This document shows, one piece after another, positions 1-9,447 of a stretch of 64,000 bases of DNA. Made by a program: the position numbers and the translations under genes. The DNA is taken from the NCBI GenBank assembly GCA_019635695.1, contig JAHBYZ010000001.1, positions 248,001 through 312,000 of the forward strand, written 5' to 3'. Source of the DNA: Rhizobiaceae bacterium (GTDB taxonomy: Bacteria; Pseudomonadota; Alphaproteobacteria; Rhizobiales; Rhizobiaceae). The notes under the pieces were generated by a model. It searched no databases. It saw nothing but the letters and a program-made list of their open reading frames with translations, and was not told where the DNA came from. Numbering within the stretch: the stretch's first letter is position 1; the number at the start of each line of letters is the position of its first letter.

Positions 1-2245
1 CCAGCCGCACGATGGGCTGGTAGGCGAGCGAGATCTCGTTGCGCTCCAGCGCCCGGCGCAGGTCCGACTCGATCTGCAGCCGGTCGGTGCCGACCGAGCG
101 GAAGGCCGGCCGGAACGGCTCGATGCGGTCGCCGCCGAAGCGCTTGGCCTGGTGCATGGCGAGCTCTGCGTCCTTGAGCATCTCGTCGGCCGTCGCCTGC
201 GCGTTGGTCCACGAGATCAGGCCGATCGACGCGGTCAGCACGATCTCGCGCTTGGCAAACGTGATCGGCGCGCGGATCGCCTGCTTGATGGCATCGGCCA
301 CCGCGGCGATGCGGGCCGGCTGTTGTTCAGACAGGAGCAGCAGGGCGAACTGGTCGCCAGAGAAGCGCGACAGCGCGTCCTGCGGCTTGACGAGCCTTTG
401 CAGGCGCCGCGCGATGGTGAGCAGGATCGTGTCGCCGGCAGAAATGCCGAGGCTGTCGTTGACGTTCTTGAAGCGGTCTATGTCGATGACGAAGACGGTG
501 GGCCGGATGGTTTCCTCGCCGCGGGCCAGCGTGTTCATCGCCTCCAGGCGGTTAAGGAACAGCTCGCGGTTGGGCAGGCCGGTCAGATTGTCGTGCACGG
601 CGTCGTGCAGCAGCCGCTCCTCCGACTTCTTCTGCTCGGTGACGTCGTTGAGGGTGCCGACGCAGCGCAGGATCTCGCCGTCCGAGCCGATCACCGGCCG
701 TGCCCGCAGCAGGAACCAGTGGTAGTGGCCGTCGGCGCCGCGCAGGCGAAACGATTGCTGGATCTTGCCGCGACGGTGCTCGAGGATGACGTCGAGCGTG
801 GTGCGGAAGCGGTCGCGGTCGTCCGCGTGAAGCGCCGGCAGCCAGTTGCGCGCCGGCCCATGCAGGCTCCCGGCAGGCAGGCCGAGCTGGCGCGACACGT
901 CTGGCCGAGTCACCACGCGGTCGCGCAGCACGTCCCAGTCCCACACGCTGTCGCCCGAGCCGGTGACGGCCAGCGCCTGCCGCTCCATGTCGGAGAACAG
1001 GCCCTGATGAAGCGCCCCGCCGGCAAACGCATGCTGCATGACCGTGAAGCCGATCATCAGGATGATGAGGATCAGGCCGCCGCCAAGGGCCGGTTGCACG
1101 ATGTCGTTGTCGAGCATGCCGCTGACGGTCATCCACGACCCGACCAGCCAGGCGATCACCATCAGCCAACTCGGGATCAGCATGATGGCGCGGTCGTATC
1201 CGCGCAGGCTGAGCACGACGATGAGCACGATGCCGGCCGCCGCCGTCAGCGCGAAGGAAAAGCGCGCTATGCCTGCCGCCACCGGCGGGTCGAACACGGC
1301 CACCACCGCCAGCAGCACGAGGCTGAGCAGCCAGGCCAGCACGCCGTAGCTGAAATTGCCGTGCCAGCGGTTGAGGTTGAGATAGGTGAACAGGAACAGC
1401 ACGAACGTCGCCGCCAGAGCCACCTCGGTGCCGGCGCGCCACACCTGCTCGCTGCCGGGCGATATCTCGATGATGCGGCTCAAGAAGCCGAAGTCGATTG
1501 AGATGTAGGCGAGCACGGCCCAGGCGAGCGCCGCGGTGGCCGGGAACATCGACGTACCGCGCACCACGAACAGAATGGTCAGGAACAGCGCCAGCAGGCC
1601 GGCGATGCCGATGACGATGCCGCGATAGAGCGTGTAGGAGTTCACCGTGTCCTTGTAGGCTTCCGGATCCCACAGATAGACCTGCGGGAGCTTCTCGGAA
1701 CGAAGCTCGGCCACGAATGTGATGACGGAGCCCGGGTCGAGCGTGACGAGGAAGATGTCCGCGTCGGAGGCGACCTGGCGTTCGAGCGCAAAGCCTTCCG
1801 ACGGCGTGATGGCGGCGATCCGGTCGGAGCCGAGGTCCGGCCAGATCAGCTCCGAACCGGCCAGCCGGAAATGCGGCGCCACGATCAGCCGGTCGAGCTG
1901 CTGGTCGCTGTTGTTGGCGAGCGCGAAGACAGCCCAGTCGCCGGTCGAGCGCTCATCCAGAGCCTCCACCTCGATGCGCCGCACGATGCCGTCGACGCCC
2001 GGCGCGGTGGATACCTGGAACATCTCGCCCTGGTTGCGGTAGATCTCGACGGCGCGCGACAGGTCCAGCGCCACGTCCTCGCGCGAGATCTTGATCGGTT
2101 CGACGGCGAGCGCGGCCGACAGCGTCAGGATCGCGAGCAAGCCGCCGATGAAGGCGACGAGCGCGGCGCGGATCGGGCGGAAGCCTGTTGGCAAGTCTCG
2201 TGGGCCTTCAGCGTTGGGCCGCCGCTTCCTCGGCGACCAGAGCAT
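1..2245 (-). CDS. Membrane PAS-GGDEF-EAL signalling protein, 3' part beyond window
   Basis: The reverse strand is open from about 2245 to the window edge. It encodes an N-terminal transmembrane helix, an extracytoplasmic domain of about 130 residues, a block of roughly seven membrane helices (7TMR-DISM-like layout), a PAS/PAC domain, a GGDEF domain and the first residues of an EAL domain. The GGDEF domain is clear (LTGLPNRELF near its start), but its signature reads SGDQF around 350-380 instead of GGDEF. The fourth-position catalytic Glu is therefore Gln, and cyclase activity is doubtful; the EAL half may carry the activity. The EAL catalytic residues lie outside the window. ATG at 2245 overlaps the end of the upstream GNAT gene by 38 bases; TTG at 2194, preceded by AAGG, is an alternative start. 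Likely role: turnover or sensing of cyclic di-GMP at the inner membrane in response to an extracytoplasmic signal. Confidence 0.85.
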   Translation of the reverse strand, partial: MLWSPRKRRPNAEGPRDLPTGFRPIRAALVAFIGGLLAILTLSAALAVEPIKISREDVALDLSRAVEIYRNQGEMFQVSTAPGVDGIVRRIEVEALDERSTGDWAVFALANNSDQQLDRLIVAPHFRLAGSELIWPDLGSDRIAAITPSEGFALERQVASDADIFLVTLDPGSVITFVAELRSEKLPQVYLWDPEAYKDTVNSYTLYRGIVIGIAGLLALFLTILFVVRGTSMFPATAALAWAVLAYISIDFGFLSRIIEISPGSEQVWRAGTEVALAATFVLFLFTYLNLNRWHGNFSYGVLAWLLSLVLLAVVAVFDPPVAAGIARFSFALTAAAGIVLIVVLSLRGYDRAIMLIPSWLMVIAWLVGSWMTVSGMLDNDIVQPALGGGLILIILMIGFTVMQHAFAGGALHQGLFSDMERQALAVTGSGDSVWDWDVLRDRVVTRPDVSRQLGLPAGSLHGPARNWLPALHADDRDRFRTTLDVILEHRRGKIQQSFRLRGADGHYHWFLLRARPVIGSDGEILRCVGTLNDVTEQKKSEERLLHDAVHDNLTGLPNRELFLNRLEAMNTLARGEETIRPTVFVIDIDRFKNVNDSLGISAGDTILLTIARRLQRLVKPQDALSRFSGDQFALLLLSEQQPARIAAVADAIKQAIRAPITFAKREIVLTASIGLISWTNAQATADEMLKDAELAMHQAKRFGGDRIEPFRPAFRSVGTDRLQIESDLRRALERNEISLAYQPIVRL

Positions 2246-2795
2246 ACAGGAAATGATCCTGCCAGCGACCGTTGATCTTCAGATATGCGTGCAGCAGTCC
2301 TTCGCGCCGGAATCCGGCTTTTTCGAGCACGCGGATGGAGCGCTCGTTCTGCGGAATACAGGCTGCTTCCAGCCGGTGCAACCGCAGCGTTCCGAAGCAG
2401 TGGCGCATGACCAGTTGCAAGGCCTCGTGCATCAGGCCGCGGCCGGCGAAACTCTCGCCCATCCAGTAGCCGATGCTGCCGCACTGCGACACGCCGTGGC
2501 GGATGTTGGTGACGTTGATTCCGCCCGCCAGTCGCCCCGATGCGTTGTCGAAGATGAAGAAGGCGAGGCCGCCGCCCTGCGCATAGTCGGCGCGGTAGCG
2601 CCGCAGCCGCTGTTTCCAGGCGGCTGCCGAAAGCTCGTCCGCCGCCCAGCGCGGCTCCCAGGGTTCGAGGAACGCCCGGCTTTCGCTGCGCAGCGCCGCC
2701 CATTGTGCGTGATCGCGCGGTCGCGGCATGCGCAGCAGGACATTGCGCCCGACGATGACCGGCCCGGAATTGCCGAACGGTACAAGGCCCAGCAT
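2208..2795 (-). CDS. GNAT N-acetyltransferase, RimJ/RimL type
   Basis: A 195-residue protein with the RimJ-type GNAT fold: an N-terminal strand (NVLLRMPRPRDH), a central region ending in GYWMGESFAGRG, which carries the acetyl-CoA binding Q/RxxGxG/A loop, and the C-terminal LYALVAEE strand. Members acetylate N-terminal alanines of ribosomal proteins or other amines; the substrate here cannot be read from sequence. The gene lies 11 bases after the M16 peptidase gene and overlaps the start of the cyclic di-GMP signalling gene, so thrC, the peptidase, this gene and the signalling gene probably share a transcript. The length is normal for the family. Confidence 0.88.
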   Translation of the reverse strand: MLGLVPFGNSGPVIVGRNVLLRMPRPRDHAQWAALRSESRAFLEPWEPRWAADELSAAAWKQRLRRYRADYAQGGGLAFFIFDNASGRLAGGINVTNIRHGVSQCGSIGYWMGESFAGRGLMHEALQLVMRHCFGTLRLHRLEAACIPQNERSIRVLEKAGFRREGLLHAYLKINGRWQDHFLYALVAEEAAAQR

Positions 2796-2806
2796 GGTCG
2801 CCGGCG

Positions 2807-4099
2807 CTATACCGCGAGTTTCTGCCGCACAGGCACGCCGCGCCCCAGTCCGCTCTGGAGCGTCTCGTATTGCGCCAGCTTGCCGACAGGCCCGATCGCG
2901 GTGAGCGTAGGCTTGGTCGAGAAAAGCCGGCCGGCGAGGTCGGTCAGGCGTTCAACGGTGAGCTTGGACAGGCGATCGACCAGTTCCTCCATCGGGATCG
3001 GGCGGCCGAACAGCAGCAATTGCCTGGCAACCTGCGAGGCGCGACTTGCCGCGCTTTCGCCCGACATGATCAGCCCGGCGCGATACTGCGCCCGCGCCCG
3101 GTCCAGTTCCTGCTGGGAAATGCGCTCGGACGCCTTTTCCAGTTCCGAGAGTATGACCGGCACCAGTTCCTCGATGTCGTCGGCGCCCGTCGCGGCGTGT
3201 ACGCCGAAAAGGCCGGTGTCGGAGAAGCCCCAGTGGAAGGCGTAGACCGAATAGCACAGGCCGCGCTTCTCGCGGACCTCCTGGAACAGCCGCGAGGACA
3301 TGCCGCCGCCGAGGATCATCGACAGCACCTGCGAGGCGTAGAAATCGCGCACATGGTAGGCGCGGCCTTCGAATCCGAGCAGGATCTGCGCGTCCATCAG
3401 GTCGCGATGCTCGCGGAAATCGCCGCCGACATAGGTCGCAAGCTGCGGTGTCACGCCTTCCGATTTGGCGCGGAACGAGCCGAGGCGCTTCTCCACCTCC
3501 CGGACGAAGGTGTCATGGTCGACGGCGCCCGCCGCCACGACAACCATGCGGTCGGCGCCGTACTGCCGGTCCATGAAGCCGCGGATGTTCGCGGAAGTGA
3601 AGGATTTCACGGTCTCCGGCGTGCCGAGGATGGAACGGCCGATGGTCTGGTGTCGGAACGCCGTTTCCGTGAAACGGTCGAAGACGATGTCGTCCGGCGT
3701 GTCGTGGGCCGCGCCGATCTCCTGCAGGATGACATGCTGTTCGCGCTCCAGTTCGTCGGCATCGAACGAGCTGTCGGTGAGGATGTCGGCGAGGATGTCG
3801 ATCGCCAGCGCCACGTCGTCCTTCAACACCCGGGCATAGAAGGAGGTCGTCTCGACGCTGGTGGCGGCGTTTATCTCGCCGCCGACATTCTCGATCTGCG
3901 AGGCGATATCCCAGGCGCTGCGCGAGCTGGTGCCCTTGAAGGCCATGTGCTCGAGGAGATGAGCGATGCCGTGCTCGTCGTCCTGTTCGTTTCGGGCTCC
4001 GGACTTGACCCAGATGCCGAGGGCGACGGTTTCGATATGCGGAAGCGATTCGGTGGCGACTGTCATGCCGTTCGACAGACGGCTTACCTCGACTCCCAT
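2807..4099 (-). CDS. M16 family zinc metallopeptidase (processing-peptidase-like)
   Basis: A 430-residue protein with the inverted zinc motif HLLEH (HxxEH) near residue 50 and the distal Glu ligand in the ELEREQHVILQEI stretch about 75 residues later, the standard M16 arrangement. It has two M16 halves, the second (from about residue 170) probably non-catalytic. Family members resemble mitochondrial processing peptidase beta and cleave peptides or signal sequences; no signal peptide is visible, so a cytoplasmic location is likely. It starts 33 bases after thrC. The linkage of thrC to an M16 peptidase is common in Rhizobiales. Confidence 0.92.
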   Translation of the reverse strand: MGVEVSRLSNGMTVATESLPHIETVALGIWVKSGARNEQDDEHGIAHLLEHMAFKGTSSRSAWDIASQIENVGGEINAATSVETTSFYARVLKDDVALAIDILADILTDSSFDADELEREQHVILQEIGAAHDTPDDIVFDRFTETAFRHQTIGRSILGTPETVKSFTSANIRGFMDRQYGADRMVVVAAGAVDHDTFVREVEKRLGSFRAKSEGVTPQLATYVGGDFREHRDLMDAQILLGFEGRAYHVRDFYASQVLSMILGGGMSSRLFQEVREKRGLCYSVYAFHWGFSDTGLFGVHAATGADDIEELVPVILSELEKASERISQQELDRARAQYRAGLIMSGESAASRASQVARQLLLFGRPIPMEELVDRLSKLTVERLTDLAGRLFSTKPTLTAIGPVGKLAQYETLQSGLGRGVPVRQKLAV

Positions 4100-4132
4100 C
4101 AGGCATGCACTCCCAATTCCAAAAAAACGGAC

Positions 4133-5536
4133 CTACACGCGCGTGCCCGCACGGGTGCGTGCACGGACATGATCTTCCACCATTTCCAGGCTGGATGGAA
4201 GCACGGTGAACTTTTCCGGCCTCTGCATGAGGTCGCCCAGCCAGACGGGCAGCGCCGGGTTGACGCCGCTGGCGGCGGCCACTGCATCGGGGAATTTCGC
4301 CGGATGCGCGGTCGACAGCACCACCATGGGGGCGGCCGACGGCGCCTGCTCCCGGGCCACGTGCACCGCCGTGGCGGTGTGCGGGTCGAGCAGGTAGCCG
4401 CTGGACTTAAGCACGGAGCGGATCGTCGATGTCGTCTCGGGCTCGCCGGCGCGGCCGGCCGCGAACTGCGAGCGGATGGCCTCAAGCGGCTTCGCCTCAA
4501 TGGTGAAGGAGCCGGACTGCTTCAGCCCGCCCATCCAGCGGTTGACGGCCGTTGCGTCGCGCCCGGACGCCTCGAACAGTAGCCGCTCGAAATTGGACGA
4601 CACCTGGATGTCCATTGACGGCGAGGAGGTGGCGACGACACCACGCGTCTCGTAGCGGCCGCTGACAAACGTGCGGGCCAGAATGTCGTTGGCGTTTGTG
4701 GCGATGACCAGCCGCTCCACCGGCAGGCCCATGCGCCTGGCCGCGTAACCCGCGAAGATGTCGCCGAAATTGCCGGTCGGCACGGTGAAGGAGACCGGCC
4801 GGTCGGGCGCGCCGAGCGAGAGCGCCGAGGAGAAGTAGTACACGATCTGGGCCATGATGCGCGCCCAATTGATCGAGTTGACACCCGATAGCGCCACGCC
4901 GTCGCGGAACTTCGCGTCGGCGAACATGTCCTTCACCAGCGCCTGACAATCGTCGAAATTGCCCTCGATGGCGAGCGCATGGACGTTTTTCGCAGCCGAG
5001 GTCGTCATTTGCCGCTGCTGGACCGGGGAAACGCGATTGTGCGGGAAGAGGATGAAGACGTCGGTGCGGTCGCGCCCGCCGAACGCCTCGATGGCCGCGC
5101 CGCCGGTGTCGCCCGAGGTGGCGCCGACAATGGTCGCGCGGGCGTCGCGCTGCGCAAGGACGTGATCCATCAGCCGCGCCAGCAGCTGCATGGCGACATC
5201 CTTGAAGGCGAGGGTGGGGCCGTGGAAGAGCTCCAGCACGAACTCGTTCGCGCCGGTCTGCACGATCGGGCACACCGCGTCGTGGCGGAAGGTGGCGTAG
5301 GCCTCGTCGACGATGCGCGAGAAATCCGCAGGCGCGATCTCGCCGCCGAGGAAGGGCGTCAGCAGGCGCTTGGCCAGTTCGGGATAGCTCAGGCCGCGCA
5401 GGGCGCGGATATCCCCCGCCGACAGCGTCGGCCACTGTTCGGGCACGTAAAGCCCGCCGTCGCGGGCGAGTCCCGCCAGCAGCGCGTCCGAAAAACCGAG
5501 CGAGGGCGCGCTGCCCCGCGTGCTCACATACCGCAT
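4133..5536 (-). CDS. thrC: Threonine synthase
   Basis: A PLP-dependent enzyme converting O-phosphohomoserine to threonine and phosphate, the last step of threonine biosynthesis. The 467-residue protein begins MRYVSTRG, typical of the long bacterial and fungal class of threonine synthases. The PLP lysine sits in TLAFKD near residue 115, and the phosphate-binding loop TGNFGD lies further on. ATG at 5536 is preferred over an upstream GTG at 5542 because an AGG lies five bases before it. It heads the probable minus-strand operon with the M16 peptidase and GNAT genes and is divergent from the lipoprotein gene. Confidence 0.95.
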   Translation of the reverse strand: MRYVSTRGSAPSLGFSDALLAGLARDGGLYVPEQWPTLSAGDIRALRGLSYPELAKRLLTPFLGGEIAPADFSRIVDEAYATFRHDAVCPIVQTGANEFVLELFHGPTLAFKDVAMQLLARLMDHVLAQRDARATIVGATSGDTGGAAIEAFGGRDRTDVFILFPHNRVSPVQQRQMTTSAAKNVHALAIEGNFDDCQALVKDMFADAKFRDGVALSGVNSINWARIMAQIVYYFSSALSLGAPDRPVSFTVPTGNFGDIFAGYAARRMGLPVERLVIATNANDILARTFVSGRYETRGVVATSSPSMDIQVSSNFERLLFEASGRDATAVNRWMGGLKQSGSFTIEAKPLEAIRSQFAAGRAGEPETTSTIRSVLKSSGYLLDPHTATAVHVAREQAPSAAPMVVLSTAHPAKFPDAVAAASGVNPALPVWLGDLMQRPEKFTVLPSSLEMVEDHVRARTRAGTRV

Positions 5537-5660
5537 CGCCACCTGTCCGCACCGGCTGCTACGCCGCCGGCCCGGCCTTTCAAAAACCGCAATCCTTCGG
5601 TCGCTTTCCGCGCGCGCGGTTGATATAGAACAGCTCCTTTGTGTGAGGGAAGTGCGTTTG

Positions 5661-6236
5661 ATGGGTCTTGGGGGCGTAAGCGGACGCGGGGCAGGTTTGG
5701 CGGCCCTTATGGCCGGCGCGATGGCGCTGGTGGGATGTCAGTCGGACAACGCCGCCGACGCGCTCAATATCACTCCGCCGGCCTCCGGCCAGCCCGAGGT
5801 GCGCCAGAGCGACCTGAGGGCCTTCTGCCCGCAGATTACCCTCCAGGAGGGTACTTCGCGCTACGAGACCTTCGAACGCGGCGCGAAGGAAGATCCCAGC
5901 CGCCTCGTCTATCAGGCGTCGATCGGCGACGTGACCCGCTCCTGCACGCACGATGGCGGTATCACCACCGTCACGGTCGCTGTCGCAGGCCGCATCGTGC
6001 CCGGCCCCAAGGGCAAGGTCGGCACGGTCAACCTGCCGATCCGCATCGTCATGTTGACCAACGGTGCGGTCGACCCCGCCAACACGGCGACGCACCAGCA
6101 TCCCGTGCAGATCGCCGACACGGTCGGCGCCACCCAGTTCGTCTTCACCAAGACAGGCTTCTCGTTCCCGTCCGGGCCCGCGAGCATCCAGCTCATCGCC
6201 GGCTATGACGAAGGCCCGGCGCCGCGCCGGCGGTAG
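5661..6236 (+). CDS. Small lipoprotein of unknown function
   Basis: A 191-residue protein with a signal peptide ending in a lipobox (ALVGC, Cys near residue 24), so it is probably a membrane-anchored lipoprotein. The mature part has no domain I recognise. It contains two further cysteines (in LRAFCPQ and TRSCTH) that could form a disulfide, and a beta-rich sequence with alternating hydrophobic residues (TTVTVAVAGRIV). It is divergent from thrC over about 125 bp and convergent with a HAD phosphatase gene. A -10-like TATAGA lies near 5625. Similar lipoproteins are common and uncharacterised in Rhizobiales. Confidence 0.82.
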   Translation: MGLGGVSGRGAGLAALMAGAMALVGCQSDNAADALNITPPASGQPEVRQSDLRAFCPQITLQEGTSRYETFERGAKEDPSRLVYQASIGDVTRSCTHDGGITTVTVAVAGRIVPGPKGKVGTVNLPIRIVMLTNGAVDPANTATHQHPVQIADTVGATQFVFTKTGFSFPSGPASIQLIAGYDEGPAPRRR

Positions 6237-6245
6237 TCGCCCGCG

Positions 6246-6938
6246 CTAGCCGGCGTCCTCCGACCACATGGCCAGCGCCGCCAGCACGCCGGGCAGGTCC
6301 GCCCAGCGGCGGATGACCGTCTCCGCGCCCGCCTCGGTCAGCGCGTCGGCATGGCCCGGCCACGAATGCGCGCCGCCGGTGAAGCCGATCACGCGCATGC
6401 CGGCCGCCTTGGCGCCCGTGATACCGTGCACGGAGTCCTCGACCACGAAGCAGTTCGCCGGGTTGGCCCCCATGCGCTCCGCGCCATAGAGGAACACGTC
6501 CGGCGCCGGCTTCGGCTTGCCGGACGGCGTGGCCCGCGCCGAGAAGATATTGCCGGAAAACAGCGGCAGCAGGCCGGTGCGTCCGAGCATCGCCTCCAGC
6601 CGTTCCGACGGCGAGTTCGAGCACACGCACTTCGGACCCGCCACCGACATCACCGCTGCCCGTGCGCCGTCGACAGCTTTCACGTCGCGCCCGAGCCGCT
6701 CGTCTAACAGCTTCTTGGACCGGTCGATGATCGAAGCCTGCAGGGGCACGCCGTATTCCTTCTCGACGCGCAGCGCGATCTCCTTGAAGGTCAGACCGGC
6801 GTAGCGGCTGATGAAGTCCTCCATCTCGATTTCGACGCCGGCTTCGGCCAGAAGCTCGGTGTCGATACGCGCCGCGATGATCTCTGAATCGACCAGCACG
6901 CCGTCGCAGTCGAAGATCACGAGTTCGGGCTGGGGCAT
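6246..6938 (-). CDS. HAD-superfamily phosphatase, subfamily IA
   Basis: A 230-residue protein with HAD motif I FDCDGVLVDSE at residues 8-18, a helical cap, the motif II Ser/Thr region (CVCSNSPS), a motif III Lys in GKPKPAPDVF and motif IV VVEDSVHG. This is a complete catalytic set for a phosphatase or phosphomutase of the beta-phosphoglucomutase/phosphoglycolate phosphatase type. The substrate is unknown. The chosen ATG at 6938 places motif I at the usual distance from the N-terminus; the frame stays open 20 codons upstream, but that stretch is unlike the family. It is convergent with the lipoprotein gene, with a 9-base gap. Confidence 0.88.
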   Translation of the reverse strand: MPQPELVIFDCDGVLVDSEIIAARIDTELLAEAGVEIEMEDFISRYAGLTFKEIALRVEKEYGVPLQASIIDRSKKLLDERLGRDVKAVDGARAAVMSVAGPKCVCSNSPSERLEAMLGRTGLLPLFSGNIFSARATPSGKPKPAPDVFLYGAERMGANPANCFVVEDSVHGITGAKAAGMRVIGFTGGAHSWPGHADALTEAGAETVIRRWADLPGVLAALAMWSEDAG

Positions 6939-7010
6939 GGCAAAAAGTCCGGCTTTCGAGGAAGCGGGCGGCATACACCGTGCCACCGGGCCGGGCAACC
7001 GCGGGCAGGT

Positions 7011-7511
7011 TTACGCGCGCGCACCGTTCCACGGCGTCAGCCGCGGTATCCAGGCCGGGACCGCGGCGCGATAGGCTTCATAGCTCGCACCGTACGTCTC
7101 CAGCAGCGTCGGCTCCTCGTAGAAACGCACGAAGGCGACCACTGCGGCGAAGGGTATTGCCGCGTAGACGAACAGGACCGGTTGCCACAAAAACAGGGCC
7201 TGGCCCAGGATGATCGCCTCCACTGCGAGGTACATCGGGTTGCGCACGTAGCGATAGGCGCCCCCGACAACGAGCCGCTGCGTCGGCGCGACCGGCGCCG
7301 GCGTGCCGCCCCCCTCCAGCGCGAAGCGGGCGAAGGTGTGCAGCAGGAAGGCCAGCCCCGCGATTATGAGGACGGCCCCGACCAGCCGCACGACGAGCCA
7401 GGCGGGCGCCATCTCCCAGCCGGTCAGCCACCACGGGATGAGCCCGGCAACGACGCCGGGCGCCGCAATGAGGAACGCCACGCTGCCGGCTATCGCTTTC
7501 GCTCGCGTCAT
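7011..7511 (-). CDS. Isoprenylcysteine carboxyl methyltransferase-like membrane protein
   Basis: A 166-residue protein with about four hydrophobic helices and the family signature GAYRYVRNPMY, followed by EEP..L...G..Y..Y....P.WIPR near the C-terminus. These match the SAM-binding part of ICMT/PEMT membrane methyltransferases. Bacterial members modify unknown small molecules or lipids. It is divergent from ccrM, with the two starts 91 bp apart, so both promoters must lie in that interval. Confidence 0.85.
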   Translation of the reverse strand: MTRAKAIAGSVAFLIAAPGVVAGLIPWWLTGWEMAPAWLVVRLVGAVLIIAGLAFLLHTFARFALEGGGTPAPVAPTQRLVVGGAYRYVRNPMYLAVEAIILGQALFLWQPVLFVYAAIPFAAVVAFVRFYEEPTLLETYGASYEAYRAAVPAWIPRLTPWNGARA

Positions 7512-7599
7512 GGCCTTTTCCCAGCCTCCGCTTCACCGGAAATTAACGCCGAAAGGTAACCATAACAGGCAGTAAAGGCGTAACCCAGTATTTGAGTGA

Positions 7600-8736
<1,137 letters not shown>

Positions 8737-8830
8737 GAATCGGCGTAAACGCTCTTTGCAATCAGTGCTTTATGACCGGTTGCGGACTCTCCCCCGCAAC
8801 CGGTTGATTCATTTTGCCAGCAAGCTGAAT
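8737..8830. other. Cluster of three GANTC methylation sites after ccrM
   Basis: GAATC at 8737-8741 (touching the ccrM stop codon), GATTC at 8806-8810 and GAATC at 8826-8830 all fit GANTC. They lie in the 93-bp gap between two convergent genes; the last reaches into the stop codon of the HAD gene. In a genome with this base composition one site per about 300 bp is expected. Confidence 0.6.
8775..8804. terminator. Perfect hairpin between convergent ccrM and HAD genes
   Basis: An 11-bp perfect stem (ACCGGTTGCGG paired with CCGCAACCGGT) with an 8-base loop lies midway between two convergent genes. A short T-containing run (ATTTT) follows on the plus strand. Position and symmetry suggest a bidirectional terminator, although neither side has a long T tract. 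Confidence 0.5.
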
Positions 8831-9447
8831 CAGTTTGTGAGCGAGATGCCGTAACGTGAGAGATCGCGCCGCAGGGTCGGCGCGTCGATGAAGAGTACCG
8901 CCTGCCAGCCTGCAGCCTTCGCGCCCTCGACATTCTTGGCGCTGTCGTCGATGAACAGGCTTGCCCTAGGTTCCAACCCGAAATCCGCGACGTGCCTGTC
9001 GTAGATGCCTCGGTCCGGCTTGATCAGGCCGATCTCGCCCGAGACCGTCACGCCACGCGGCTCGTTGAGGAACGGGAAAAGCTTTCGCGCGTCGACGAAG
9101 GTCTCGGCCGAGAAGTTGGTGAGCATCGTCACGTCGCGGCCCTGAGCCATCAGGTCGCGCATGATGGCGACACTGTCGTCGTAGGAATGCGACACCATCT
9201 CGTGCCAGTGTTTCCGGAAGGCGCGGATGTTGTCGGCCTCGTGCGGGAACTGCGCGATCAACAGCGCCTCGGCGTCGGCGAAGGTCCGTCCGCGGTCCTG
9301 CTCCAGGTTCCATTCGTGCGTGCACACATTGGCGAAGAACCATGCCCGCCGCTCGGCATCCGGGATGATGCGCTTGTAGGGCAGGTCGGGATCGTAGTGG
9401 ATCAGCACCTTGCCGATGTCGAAGACGATGTGGCGAATCTCGGTCAT
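8830..9447 (-). CDS. HAD-superfamily hydrolase, YihX-like
   Basis: A 205-residue protein with motif I written FDIGKVL near residue 9, i.e. DxGxV rather than DxDxT, as in the YihX/epoxide-hydrolase N-terminal branch of HAD subfamily IA. Motif II LTNFS, a motif III Lys (GLIKPD) and motif IV FIDDSAKNV are intact, so it is probably an active sugar-phosphate phosphatase or related hydrolase. The start codon overlaps the mutY stop (ATGA), so the two genes are translationally coupled. The frame extends far upstream without a stop only because it runs over mutY in another frame. Confidence 0.88.
   Translation of the reverse strand: MTEIRHIVFDIGKVLIHYDPDLPYKRIIPDAERRAWFFANVCTHEWNLEQDRGRTFADAEALLIAQFPHEADNIRAFRKHWHEMVSHSYDDSVAIMRDLMAQGRDVTMLTNFSAETFVDARKLFPFLNEPRGVTVSGEIGLIKPDRGIYDRHVADFGLEPRASLFIDDSAKNVEGAKAAGWQAVLFIDAPTLRRDLSRYGISLTN

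Noticed and set aside
152..1501. 449-residue plus-strand open frame over the GGDEF-EAL gene
   Set aside because: The minus strand encodes recognisable PAS and GGDEF motifs in this region, so the plus frame is a shadow caused by high GC content.
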